Positions 1 through 7,983 are shown, numbered from the stretch's first letter. The stretch is 11,439 nt of DNA from a bacterium (GCA_023249895.1 JAHFBS010000012.1:1-11439), one strand, 5' to 3'. Numbers and translations are program-made. The notes: generated from the sequence alone by a model not told the origin.

Positions 1-651
1 GTAATAAATACACGCAATAGCGATAAAAAGGAAAATGCCCGTTCCTGCCGTTAGTCCGGCAATAATAATACTTTCTTCAAGCGCAATTTTTTTTAAGAAC
101 AACCAACTGAGTAATGCGGCAGCCATGCCACCTACACGTGATGCAGCAACAATAAAACCATACGATTTGCTTGCAAAAGATGGCGAGCATACTGAATTAA
201 GAAAACTCCAAAATGTTCCGACAACCAGTGCTTGAAAAAGATCCATGACGATTTCAAATGCCCACCCCGTAATACGATACGGAGAGGTTATCGTGTTGTG
301 GATCCCGTATACCGGATGCATAAAAAGAATCGCAAAAACGATGGCGGCAATTGCGTAAAATCCCATAAAGCAATAAACCACCTGATGGCGGCGAAATTTA
401 TCGGTAATTTTAGCAAGGAGCATCATGGCCGGAATGGTCACAAAGATGCTTAGGAATTTTGAGATAGGCTCATACTGTCTGCCAACAAATCCTAAGAAAA
501 TTGATGTTTTAAGTGATCGTAAGATTGAGTAGGAACTGATGATGAAAAAGAAAGATAAGGCGCCGAGGATGAGCTTGATGGCATCGTATCGGTCAATGCC
601 CAAAGATGTTTCAACCCACGATAAAAACCGCTTTCTAGCCCCGAAGTTCAT
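1..651 (-). CDS. NTT-family nucleotide (ADP/ATP-type) transporter, first 217 residues; 3' end outside the window
   Basis: Reading the minus strand from the ATG at 651-649 gives an open frame that runs off the window edge, so the C-terminal half is missing. The visible part has several hydrophobic segments and aligns by eye along its length with the neighbouring transporter (691-2115): RSLK with K48 against RPLK, FRRHQVVYC against LRRHHLLYC, HPVYG against HPIYG, GTFWSF against ATFWSF, and SYGFIVAASRVGG against YYGFLVSGSKIGG. NTT proteins exchange or import nucleotides across the inner membrane of intracellular bacteria. The position matching the first essential Glu of the family appears to be Asp (D137). 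The start follows AAGGTGAGGA directly upstream and lies 39 bases after the stop of the upstream paralogue, so the two are probably cotranscribed. Substrate cannot be assigned; a non-ATP nucleotide substrate is possible. Confidence 0.85.
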   Translation of the reverse strand, partial: MNFGARKRFLSWVETSLGIDRYDAIKLILGALSFFFIISSYSILRSLKTSIFLGFVGRQYEPISKFLSIFVTIPAMMLLAKITDKFRRHQVVYCFMGFYAIAAIVFAILFMHPVYGIHNTITSPYRITGWAFEIVMDLFQALVVGTFWSFLNSVCSPSFASKSYGFIVAASRVGGMAAALLSWLFLKKIALEESIIIAGLTAGTGIFLFIAIACIYY

Positions 652-690
652 TCCTCACCTTTCAATGTATAAGGGGTACTAAAAATTGTG

Positions 691-2115
691 TTACGTGTGT
701 GCTTCTTCTGGATGGTCTCCGTTTTGTCCTATGACGCGTTTATTGGTAATGGCGTCCTGAAGGGTTTTACCAAGAAAATAAACAACTATAAGCCATAAAA
801 AGACCAATCCGAAGCTCAAACTTAAACTTGATACAAGCGCAAATGCTGGAGAGGCGCCCTTGAGTGCTTTATTGAAAATGGACCCAAAACTTTTAGCAAT
901 ACGTGAGCCAAAAGCATCGGTCCAGGTTTTGGCCTTAAACTTAATGTCTTTAGTAGTTGGAATATACAAAAATTCTCGTGTTGGATGGTTAAATGCATAG
1001 TTAAATGAACGTAATCCTACCAGTACCGCAAAGAATACATCAGCGGTAGGAAACAGATACGTGATCGTTAACATTGAGAGACAGAAGAGCGGAAAGAGGA
1101 AGAGTGAAAAACGGATGCCCACCAGACGTAGAAGTGGCGTTGTTCCCAGAAGCGATATGATAAGACCAATGGAATTAAGCAGAAAATAATATTTAGCATA
1201 AAACGCCGTCATTGCGCCAACGCTTGGCAATTGATGGTCTGCATGTACTGCGACCCACCAGTCAAAAATGACGATCATGACATCATAAAAAACGACGAGC
1301 GAAAAGATCCCGAGTACATACGGTTTTTTAACCATGATGATCAAGCCCTCAACAGAGCTTTTCAAAATCCCTATAATGCCGCTGCCAGTATGAGTTTCTC
1401 GGCTTTTGTGTTTTTCAAGCTGATAGGTGGCTTCGTAGCCGTGCATAATATTGTCAGGAACACGTGTAACTAAAAGATGTAACGCAAAGGCTGCGGCAAG
1501 AAGCATAAGGCTTCCGAAAAAAAGAGCTCCGGGAAGCAGCTGAATGCTGCTGCTTGTAGAACAGCACCCAAGGATAATGTAGAGCAGCGCTGAGGCGACG
1601 ATGCCGCCAATTTTTGAACCGGATACAAGAAAACCATAGTAGTTTTTTGCATCTTTGGGATTATTTACCGAATCTGCAAATGACCAGAAAGTTGCCGAAA
1701 AAAAGGCATCAAAACTTTCCATAAAGAAATAAAACGCCCATCCGAGCCAACGGTCACTGCTTACCTGGGTATTAGCAAGGCCATAAATAGGATGGCTTAA
1801 TAGGTACGCAAATATCATGCCCCCGACGGCATGGAAAATGGTATAGCAGTACAAAAGGTGGTGGCGACGTAAAACGTCGACCAATTTTGAATAAACAAGA
1901 ATGAGCGGAATGATAAAGAGAAGGGAATAAAGTTTTGCCTCAGGAACCTGATAGGCACCAACCATTTTGGCAAAAATTGCCATTTTTAAAGGCCGCCAGA
2001 TAACAAGCGTGCAGGACATAAGCAGAAAGGTCAGCGCAAGGTAAAAAACCTTGGAGGCGTATTCTGACTTGATACTCCACAAACTTTTCCAACTGAATTT
2101 TTGTTGGTCGTACAT
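691..2115 (-). CDS. NTT-family nucleotide (ADP/ATP-type) transporter, complete
   Basis: The 474-residue product is a polytopic inner-membrane protein with about a dozen hydrophobic segments. It resembles the NTT/Tlc family, which exchanges host ATP for bacterial ADP or imports nucleotides. Family-like landmarks are RPLK (K44), the acidic position before TFWSFAD (E133), and a C-terminal block at about 378-412 (PTREFLYIP, KFKAKTWTDAFG, AKSFGS with K408). That block matches the plant and bacterial NTT pattern KEMAYIPLD, KVKGKAAIDV, GKSGG. The acidic residue in the central helix appears to be Asp (D285, IFDWW) where characterised ATP/ADP exchangers have Glu. GAGGAAG precedes the ATG. The gene is the promoter-proximal member of a tandem pair and is transcribed divergently from lon. 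It is slightly shorter than the usual family length of about 500 residues. Family membership is confident; substrate is not. Confidence 0.9.
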   Translation of the reverse strand: MYDQQKFSWKSLWSIKSEYASKVFYLALTFLLMSCTLVIWRPLKMAIFAKMVGAYQVPEAKLYSLLFIIPLILVYSKLVDVLRRHHLLYCYTIFHAVGGMIFAYLLSHPIYGLANTQVSSDRWLGWAFYFFMESFDAFFSATFWSFADSVNNPKDAKNYYGFLVSGSKIGGIVASALLYIILGCCSTSSSIQLLPGALFFGSLMLLAAAFALHLLVTRVPDNIMHGYEATYQLEKHKSRETHTGSGIIGILKSSVEGLIIMVKKPYVLGIFSLVVFYDVMIVIFDWWVAVHADHQLPSVGAMTAFYAKYYFLLNSIGLIISLLGTTPLLRLVGIRFSLFLFPLFCLSMLTITYLFPTADVFFAVLVGLRSFNYAFNHPTREFLYIPTTKDIKFKAKTWTDAFGSRIAKSFGSIFNKALKGASPAFALVSSLSLSFGLVFLWLIVVYFLGKTLQDAITNKRVIGQNGDHPEEAHT

Positions 2116-2443
2116 GGGCTTCCTCGCGGTAATGGCTGAGGTTTATTTTTTTGCCCCCCGTGGCAACCCCTTCCACGAAAGGATTGTCGTTCGGTTGTGA
2201 TTTTGCGCTAGTTAAGAGGCTTTTTCCTTGGTGCAATCACACCAGAAGTATAGGGTGACATGGCAAAAAGTCAATTTTATAGAGCGATAGTTGAGATTTT
2301 GCCGTAATTGACGCATAATTCGAGGGGTTGATGATGCTCTAAAGTTTTCAAGTAGGACTATACTTTGAAAATAAAAGTTGATATCATCATTATAAAGAAA
2401 TCTTCATATTGACTATCATGAGAATTTAACGTGGTAAAGGGTT
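2116..2443. other. Divergent intergenic region between the transporter pair and lon
   Basis: These 328 bases separate two divergent start codons. A good minus-strand promoter for the transporters is listed separately (2247-2274) and implies a leader of roughly 120 bases. That leader can form small hairpins, for example CGTGG with CCACG around 2157-2176, but matches no riboswitch I recognise. On the lon side the sequence is very AT-rich. TATACT at 2359-2364 has no good -35, and TTGAAA at 2365-2370 with TATAAA at 2391-2396 has a 20-base spacer, so the lon promoter is unassigned. I see no convincing gene here. Confidence 0.6.
2247..2274 (-). promoter_or_regulatory. Sigma-70-type promoter for the transporter pair
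   Basis: On the minus strand TTGACT (2274-2269) is followed after 16 bases by TATACT (2252-2247). Both hexamers match the housekeeping consensus at five of six positions. Transcription would start near 2240 and run into the transporter gene at 2115. Confidence 0.65.
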
Positions 2444-4825
2444 ATGGACGAGACATTTAAACAAGGCGAATCGGCGTTTTTGCCGGTTCTTCCGCTTAAA
2501 AATATTATTGCGCTTCCGCGCAGCATAGTGCCGGTTGTTGTAGGTCGTGAAATTTCTCTTAAAGCGGTCGATGCTGCGCTCAAGGGAAATAAAGAAATTT
2601 TTGTTACGGCGCAACGGGCTAACGATACCGAAACGCCAACGATTGACGACATTTTTCATGTTGGTACGCGTGCCATTATTGTGCAAGTTGCTCGTATGCC
2701 CAACGGGACACTCAAAATTCTTGTTGAGGGCATTGCTCGTTCGCAGATTGTTGCCGTTCAACCGGGAGAAGGTTATTTGGGCGTTATCGCACAAGATCTT
2801 CTTCCAGACCCTCTGGAAGTAAACCCTGACAATTTGGCATTATGGCGTAATCTTTTTGATCTGTTCAAAGAGTATGTCAGCCTCAATGAAAAAGTATCAG
2901 CAGATGTGTTGGGGCTTTTCCATGGTATTGAAGATATCGACTATCTTACCGATACCGTTGCTATCCAGATGCATTTAAATTTTGCTGAGCGTCAAAAAAT
3001 TCTTGAAATGGTAGGGCTCAGAGCGCGTGCGCTGCACGTATGTGTGTTGCTTCGCAATGAACTTGAGATTCTTAAGGCCGAAAAAAATATTCGCAAACGC
3101 GTTCAGAGCCAAGTTGAGAAAAATCAAAAAGATTATTATCTGAACGAGCAGATGCGCGCTATTCAGCGTGAGCTTGGACGTGATGATTTCCAACATGAGA
3201 TCAATGAGCTGCGTAAAAAAGCAAAGAAAATAAAGCTATCACCCGAAGCACGCGAAAAAGTTGATGCCGAATTGCGTCGACTAGAATCTATGCAAATGTC
3301 ATCACCCGAAGCTTCGGTGAGCAGAAATTATGTTGAATGGATTTTGAGCCTTCCGTGGAGCGATAGCACGCAAGATACGGTGAGCATGGAAGATGCAGAA
3401 AAAATTCTTGCATCGTCGCATGCGGGCATGAAAAAAGCCAAAGAGCGCATCATAGAATTCTTGGCAGCCAAAAAATTTGCGGGTGACAACTTGCGCCGTG
3501 CGCCTATCATCTGCTTTGCCGGTCCTCCTGGTGTGGGTAAAACTTCGCTGGGTCAATCAGTGGCTCGTGCCTTGGGTCGTCAGCTGGTGCGTATATCGCT
3601 TGGTGGCGTGCGTGATGAGGCAGAGATCCGTGGCCATCGCCGCACTTACATTGGTGCTATGCCCGGCAAGATTATTCAGTCGATGAAAAAAGTTAAAGTA
3701 ATTAATCCGGTCATACTTCTTGATGAAATCGACAAAATGGCAATGGATTTTAGAGGCGATCCGGCTGCTGCATTACTTGAGGTCTTGGATCCAGAATTAA
3801 ATAAATCATTTGGCGATCACTTTCTTGAAGTTGAATATGATTTATCTAAAGTAATGTTTATTACGACGGCAAACGTGATTGATAATATTCCCTATCCGTT
3901 GCTTGATCGTATGGAGATCATCCAGCTTTCGGGATATACCGATCAAGAAAAGCTTGAAATAGCGCAGAGCTTTTTGCTTCCTAAGTTGCTTAAAGAGCAC
4001 GATTTAAAAGAGCAGCAGGTATGTATTCCTGAAAAAATTATCAAAAAAATTATTGATGAGTACACCAAAGAAGCGGGCGTACGTCAGCTTGAGCGTGTGC
4101 TGGCAAAACTTTTGCGTAAAGGCATTTTGCTTTTACTCAAAAACGAACCAAAACAATCAGTTGTTGTTGATGATGCAATGCTTGAACAATGGCTTGGAGC
4201 TCCTTCATTCCGTCGCGATGAACAGACAAGGGAGCATACCGTTGGTGTTTCGACCGGCTTGGCATGGACTGAGGTTGGTGGCGATGTGCTTGATATTGAA
4301 GTGACGGTGATGAAAGGTAAAGGAACCTTGACGATTACCGGACAACTTGGTGAGGTTATGCAAGAATCTGCCCAAGCAGCAATGAGTTATATTCGCTCAC
4401 GTGCTAAGGACTTTGGTCTTAAGGAAAATTTCTATGCCGATGTTGATGTACACGTTCACGTTCCTGAAGGAGCCATTCCTAAAGATGGGCCTTCTGCCGG
4501 TATTACCATGGCAGTTGCGCTGACCTCTGCGTTGACGCAGGTGCCTGTACGCCGCGATGTTGCAATGACCGGTGAGGTAACGTTGCGTGGTCGTGTGTTG
4601 CAGATTGGCGGACTTAAAGAAAAACTTCTTGCCGCAACACGTTTTGGTATAACCAAGGCAATTGTGCCCCAGAGTAATGCCAAAGACGTCAAAGAATTTG
4701 CACACGAACTCGATCCATCTCTCAAAATTGTGTATGCGACGCATATGGATACGGTGTTACAAGAAGCTCTTGTTGCCAAACCATATCTGAAGACGGTGCA
4801 TAAACGGAAAAAGAAAAAGAGTTAA
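2444..4825 (+). CDS. lon: ATP-dependent serine protease Lon
   Basis: The 793-residue product has the full Lon architecture. The N-terminal substrate-recognition domain (about 14-205) opens with LPVLPLKNIIALP. A coiled linker follows, containing YYLNEQMRAIQRELG. The AAA+ module has Walker A GPPGVGKT at 360-367 and Walker B VILLDEID at 423-430. The C-terminal protease domain carries catalytic Ser684 in KDGPSAG and Lys727 in GGLKEKLLAA, 43 residues apart as in E. coli Lon (S679/K722). Lon is a cytosolic homo-oligomer that degrades misfolded and short-lived regulatory proteins. Its length is close to the E. coli enzyme (784), with an extra basic tail (HKRKKKKS). AAAGG lies just before the ATG. 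The gene stands alone, divergent from the transporters and convergent with waaA. No truncation or missing catalytic residue is seen. Confidence 0.98.
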   Translation: MDETFKQGESAFLPVLPLKNIIALPRSIVPVVVGREISLKAVDAALKGNKEIFVTAQRANDTETPTIDDIFHVGTRAIIVQVARMPNGTLKILVEGIARSQIVAVQPGEGYLGVIAQDLLPDPLEVNPDNLALWRNLFDLFKEYVSLNEKVSADVLGLFHGIEDIDYLTDTVAIQMHLNFAERQKILEMVGLRARALHVCVLLRNELEILKAEKNIRKRVQSQVEKNQKDYYLNEQMRAIQRELGRDDFQHEINELRKKAKKIKLSPEAREKVDAELRRLESMQMSSPEASVSRNYVEWILSLPWSDSTQDTVSMEDAEKILASSHAGMKKAKERIIEFLAAKKFAGDNLRRAPIICFAGPPGVGKTSLGQSVARALGRQLVRISLGGVRDEAEIRGHRRTYIGAMPGKIIQSMKKVKVINPVILLDEIDKMAMDFRGDPAAALLEVLDPELNKSFGDHFLEVEYDLSKVMFITTANVIDNIPYPLLDRMEIIQLSGYTDQEKLEIAQSFLLPKLLKEHDLKEQQVCIPEKIIKKIIDEYTKEAGVRQLERVLAKLLRKGILLLLKNEPKQSVVVDDAMLEQWLGAPSFRRDEQTREHTVGVSTGLAWTEVGGDVLDIEVTVMKGKGTLTITGQLGEVMQESAQAAMSYIRSRAKDFGLKENFYADVDVHVHVPEGAIPKDGPSAGITMAVALTSALTQVPVRRDVAMTGEVTLRGRVLQIGGLKEKLLAATRFGITKAIVPQSNAKDVKEFAHELDPSLKIVYATHMDTVLQEALVAKPYLKTVHKRKKKKS

Positions 4826-4839
4826 GAGTTTTTTTCTAG

Positions 4840-4861
4840 ATCCCCGCTCGTAGGCGGGGAT
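4840..4861. terminator. GC-rich palindrome between convergent lon and waaA, probable bidirectional terminator
   Basis: ATCCCCGC (4840-4847) and GCGGGGAT (4854-4861) form a perfect 8-bp stem around the loop TCGTAG, 14 bases after the lon stop and 19 bases from the waaA stop. TTTT follows at 4865-4868, a weak tract for lon; in the waaA direction the following bases are A-rich, so termination there is less clear. The sequence also resembles small dispersed palindromes found in many bacterial genomes, so it could be a copy of a repeat. Confidence 0.55.
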
Positions 4862-4880
4862 GACTTTTGAATGCAGAAGG

Positions 4881-6197
4881 CTATAACTCTTTTACAAGAT
4901 GAGCAATCGCTTTTTGTACCTGGTGCGCCTCGTGATACAGCCACGTCTGACATTTCGTGCCCATCGTGTGTCGTAGCTCCTGATCATCAAGAAGTGTGCG
5001 TGTGATAACTTCCAACGCCTTAGGCGTATCAACTTGAGCGATTCCCTTAACGTCCGTCAGTCGTTGCACAATATCGGTGCAGTTGTGATAGTAAGGTCCA
5101 ACGATAGGTGGGATGCCCCATACTGCTGGTTCAAGCAAATTGTGGCCGCCAACCGGTACAAATGTGCCGCCCAAAAAGAAAAGATCCGCGTATTGATAGA
5201 GCGAAAAAAGTTCTCCCAGGGTGCAGACAAGAATAATGTCATAATGTTCTAAAAGTTCGTGCAATTTTTGATCACGACTTTCTGGTTGCGTAAGTGGTGG
5301 TACATCGCCTTCAGTCCACACAAATACGCGTAATCCGGTATTTTTTGTTTTGGTAATCAGTTCTTCCTGCCATCCAAAGTGGCGGGGTGCAAGAATTAGT
5401 TTGAGATCATGGTGTGTTGTTCGTAGGCGCATAAACATGGTGAGATAAATATCTGCTTCGCCGGGATGAAGCGAGCCGATAAGAAGCGTGACGTACGGCC
5501 GTTTCTCTGGACACGAACGCGATTCCATCCGTTCCTTTTTCCCCACCACATTATATGTCTTTAAATTCCCCAAAACTTGAACTGATGCAGCAACCCCAAG
5601 GAACTCAAAAATCTTTTTGTCCTGTTCGCTCTGCGCAAGAATAATATCAAAGCAATCATATAGACGTGCAAAGAGTTTTTGTATAAAGGCAGGGCGTTTG
5701 CGTGAACGCTCAGAGATGCGCGCATTAAGCAAAACGAGTGGCGTTTTGCTCAGTTTGCCCAGCATAACAAGGTTGGGCCATAAATCAGATTCGACAATAA
5801 TTAGCGCTGCAGGCTTGATGCGTGAGTAGGCCAACACCATCGGAAATAAAAAATCGTACGGTAAATAGCTGACGTGATCAACCTGGCTGAGTTGTGTTTG
5901 TGCCATGCGCATCCCTGTTACCGTGCCAACGGTGACATAACAATCGGTAGTTGGATTAGCGTTTTTAAGTGTAATAATAAGTTCTTGAAGCGAAAGTACT
6001 TCACCGACTGATACTGCATGTAACCATATGGTACGCCGGCCTGGCGTTGAACGCGGGACAATACCCAAGCGTTGCGCAATATTGCCCATCAGCGGGCGTT
6101 TAAGTTGCATAATGCCGATGGCGATAATAATAAGCGGGGCGGCAAGCGTTTGAATGATTTGATACACGACAAAAAAGATGAATAAAGCTAGTGTCAT
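4881..6197 (-). CDS. waaA: 3-deoxy-D-manno-octulosonic acid (Kdo) transferase
   Basis: The 438-residue product is a GT30-family Kdo transferase, which moves Kdo from CMP-Kdo onto the lipid A precursor at the cytoplasmic face of the inner membrane. A hydrophobic N-terminal anchor (about 3-30) is followed by WLHAVSVGE (58-66), whose Glu66 corresponds to the catalytic base of the family. Other landmarks are ESDLWPN (136-142), LNARISERS (157-165), GNLK (210-213), GSLHPGE (241-247), APRH (270-273), and the CMP-binding region GELFSLYQYADLFFLGG, VPVGGHNLLEP (328-357). The length is near the usual 420-430. The start keeps the membrane anchor, although no strong Shine-Dalgarno site precedes it. The gene stands alone, convergent with lon. 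Whether it adds one or more Kdo residues cannot be read from the sequence. It implies an outer membrane with at least Kdo-lipid A. Confidence 0.96.
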   Translation of the reverse strand: MTLALFIFFVVYQIIQTLAAPLIIIAIGIMQLKRPLMGNIAQRLGIVPRSTPGRRTIWLHAVSVGEVLSLQELIITLKNANPTTDCYVTVGTVTGMRMAQTQLSQVDHVSYLPYDFLFPMVLAYSRIKPAALIIVESDLWPNLVMLGKLSKTPLVLLNARISERSRKRPAFIQKLFARLYDCFDIILAQSEQDKKIFEFLGVAASVQVLGNLKTYNVVGKKERMESRSCPEKRPYVTLLIGSLHPGEADIYLTMFMRLRTTHHDLKLILAPRHFGWQEELITKTKNTGLRVFVWTEGDVPPLTQPESRDQKLHELLEHYDIILVCTLGELFSLYQYADLFFLGGTFVPVGGHNLLEPAVWGIPPIVGPYYHNCTDIVQRLTDVKGIAQVDTPKALEVITRTLLDDQELRHTMGTKCQTWLYHEAHQVQKAIAHLVKEL

Positions 6198-6224
6198 TGT
6201 TTTAAAATTTCTTTTAGTAAATAA

Positions 6225-6254
6225 TTGACTTTAAATCTATCGAATTTGTAAGAT
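6225..6254 (+). promoter_or_regulatory. Probable sigma-70 promoter for the small acidic exported protein
   Basis: TTGACT (6225-6230) and TAAGAT (6249-6254) are separated by 18 bases, placing a start near 6261, about 50 bases before the small gene at 6312. The -35 is strong and the -10 is moderate. Confidence 0.5.
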
Positions 6255-6311
6255 AATGACGTACGTGGTGTGGGGGAAAGTGTAACGATTTTTTCAAAAA
6301 AGGGGATGGCT

Positions 6312-6479
6312 ATGAAAAAGTTTTTAGCGATGATGCTACTCCTCGGGCTCTGTGCCGGTGTTGGTATTTATCTTTATTCAGCAACGGTGCTTGATGATGA
6401 AGAATATGCGCAAGGTGGTGCGAGTGGTGGAGATGATGAGCCGGAGAGTTGGGGGGATGATAACGATTTGAATGAATAA
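6312..6479 (+). CDS. Small membrane-anchored or exported acidic protein, unknown function
   Basis: I do not recognise this 55-residue product. It begins MKKFLAMMLLLGLCAG, a classic positively charged, hydrophobic signal sequence or single membrane segment (about 4-25), followed by a very acidic Gly/Asp/Glu-rich tail that would lie outside the inner membrane. The cysteine in LGLC is preceded by Leu, a poor lipobox, so lipidation is doubtful. I chose the ATG at 6312 because AGGGG (6301-6305) sits six bases upstream. The ATG at 6306 abuts that site, and the earlier in-frame ATG at 6270 would bury the signal sequence. The gene has its own promoter and a hairpin just downstream, which supports a real gene despite its size. 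It converges on the large exported protein at 6537-7922; no functional link is shown. Confidence 0.65.
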   Translation: MKKFLAMMLLLGLCAGVGIYLYSATVLDDEEYAQGGASGGDDEPESWGDDNDLNE

Positions 6480-6491
6480 GGGATGAAGGAA

Positions 6492-6532
6492 AGAGAGGGG
6501 TACTATGGGGTAATCCATCGGTATCCCTCTCT
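6492..6532. terminator. Hairpin terminator shared by convergent genes
   Basis: Bases 6492-6503 pair with 6521-6532 in a 12-bp stem with one G-T wobble (AGAGAGGG against CCCTCTCT at the base). ATGG and CCAT can pair inside the loop. It lies 12 bases after the small plus-strand gene and 4 bases from the stop of the minus-strand gene, so it can serve both. The T tracts on either side are modest. Confidence 0.6.
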
Positions 6533-6536
6533 ATTT

Positions 6537-7922
6537 CTACTCTAATTCTTGTGTTTCCCACCCAGCAAGTTGCTGAAGTCTTTCTTTAATCTCTTTAATT
6601 GCACTTGCATTTGTACTAGGAGTTTTCTCTAATTCGTGAAGCTTTTGCTCAAGTACTTCTTTTTCTGTCGGTTCTTCTGCCGTAGCTTGACCTCGTTGAG
6701 TAACCGCACTTTGTAGCAGTTGCCCAAGATCTTCTTGCTGTTGCGGTGGAGGTAGTTGTTTAATCGGTGACTTTGGAGCGAGGGCTTCAGGATAAAATTC
6801 TTTTAATTTTTTTAAAATAACTTTCTCTTCGTTGGTGATTGTGTTGTCTTGTTCTTTCTTTTTTAATTCTGTCAGTTGACCCTTCTGTTTTATTGCGTCT
6901 AGTACGGTTGCAGCTTTTGTTAATTTCGGTTCTGCTTTGGTTTTTTGTGGAATTGGCGTGAGCGATCCTCTTCTTGCTTGAAGTTCTGCTGGGGAAGGCG
7001 AAGGCGGTCTTCCAACTGGTGCTGCTGGGGCTGTAGGCATAAGAGGTGGCGGTGGTGTGTCTGTTTCTTCCGCAGGCTTGGGTTCTTCTTGAGGTTTGGA
7101 CTCAGATGCTGGGGCGGGCTTAGCTGCTGCGGTTGGTGCTGCTGCCGCGGAGGCTTTTGCAGCCTCTTTTGCTTGCTGAAATTCTGCTTTTATTTGAGCT
7201 TCGGGTATTTTAAATTCCTCACCAGCTATAGCTGTGTTTGATTTCCCAAGTAATGTTTGCACTTCTTCGGGGAGATTGATTGATGTATCCTTATTTTCTT
7301 TGTTAGATAATGCTTTACTTAGAGCTATAAGGACATTGATTTGTGGCAAGTGATCAATGTTTTTTTGTGCAATTGTTCGAGCCACAGCGATTGCTTTTTC
7401 AGCAATATCTTTTTTGTCGGTACTAAGATCTAAAACATTGTCGGCGATCTCATATGCCTGTGTTGATATGCTGAGTATGAGATCTTTAACAAAGACTCGT
7501 AAAAGTTCAGTTGTTGACGAATCGTGAGCGATTTCGTTGAGGTGATCGCGGAAGTACGCGTTGATTTGTTTTGCGAGCTTATCGTCTGCGACTCGCTCAT
7601 TATGCTTTTTATTATGATACGCAATAATTTTTTCGAGTAATCCATAACGTTCTCTTGCTGCGGCAACTTCGGGAGATTCGGCTTTAGCTTTTGCTGGCGC
7701 AGCAATAGTTGCAGGTATTTTAGCTGGTGCAGCTGGTGGAGTGGCGGGAGTCTTTGGGCCAAGCGTCGGTTTTGATGCTGGCGCTGCTTTGGTTGGAGGT
7801 GCGGGCGTTTTTTTGAGCTTTACTGCTTGTAGTTGCTCAGGTGTTATTGCGCTCATTTTACTGCTGGCATACCCTATCATGCATCCAAGCAGAAGAAATA
7901 TAAGTAGCAAACGATTTTTCAT
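6537..7922 (-). CDS. Exported Ala/Pro/Lys-rich protein with helical segments and WH2-like motifs, unknown function
   Basis: I do not recognise this 461-residue product as a named family. It starts with a signal sequence (MKNRLLLIFLLLGC). Cleavage could follow GYA, or the LLGC at 11-14 could act as a non-ideal lipobox. An Ala/Pro/Lys-rich linker follows (about 38-85), then a probably helical domain (about 86-210), a second Ala/Pro-rich stretch with PPPP at 290-293 and several Pro motifs to 311, and a charged, helical C-terminal third. In that last part two segments look alike: VLDAIKQKGQLT (340-351) and LLQSAVTQRGQAT (402-414), each followed by a predicted helical hairpin rich in Lys, Glu and Leu. 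These weakly resemble actin-binding WH2 motifs. AGGAGGAAG precedes the ATG. No enzyme motif is visible. It could be a secreted effector, a periplasmic scaffold or a surface lipoprotein. Confidence 0.8.
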   Translation of the reverse strand: MKNRLLLIFLLLGCMIGYASSKMSAITPEQLQAVKLKKTPAPPTKAAPASKPTLGPKTPATPPAAPAKIPATIAAPAKAKAESPEVAAARERYGLLEKIIAYHNKKHNERVADDKLAKQINAYFRDHLNEIAHDSSTTELLRVFVKDLILSISTQAYEIADNVLDLSTDKKDIAEKAIAVARTIAQKNIDHLPQINVLIALSKALSNKENKDTSINLPEEVQTLLGKSNTAIAGEEFKIPEAQIKAEFQQAKEAAKASAAAAPTAAAKPAPASESKPQEEPKPAEETDTPPPPLMPTAPAAPVGRPPSPSPAELQARRGSLTPIPQKTKAEPKLTKAATVLDAIKQKGQLTELKKKEQDNTITNEEKVILKKLKEFYPEALAPKSPIKQLPPPQQQEDLGQLLQSAVTQRGQATAEEPTEKEVLEQKLHELEKTPSTNASAIKEIKERLQQLAGWETQELE

Positions 7923-7983
7923 TTTCTCTCTTCCTCCTCTAATTTTTTAAATTAATTTTTGTTATGCGATCGATCCTCTTGAA

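Noticed and set aside
35..453. Two plus-strand open frames of 66 and 73 codons
   Set aside because: They lie antisense to the first NTT transporter, whose minus-strand frame is continuous and recognisable, and show no family features.
1940..2236. 98-codon minus-strand frame covering the transporter leader and N-terminus
   Set aside because: It overlaps the well-supported transporter start in another frame, resembles nothing, and starts almost at the predicted transcript start without a ribosome site.
2365..2396. Heat-shock-type or sigma-70 promoter for lon
   Set aside because: TTGAAA and TATAAA are 20 bases apart and no clear heat-shock -10 or CIRCE inverted repeat is present, so no promoter was assigned.
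6312..6479. Lipoprotein call for the small acidic protein
   Set aside because: The only cysteine follows LGL; the residue before it is Leu rather than Gly, Ala or Ser, so the lipobox is poor.
6310..6561. His-rich 83-codon frame antisense to the small acidic protein
   Set aside because: The His-rich composition is what the reverse complement of Asp/Gly-rich codons gives. It also crosses the hairpin between genes.
6945..7241. Trp/Cys-rich 98-codon plus-strand frame
   Set aside because: It is the antisense shadow of the Ala/Pro-rich region of the exported protein; the odd composition is a by-product.
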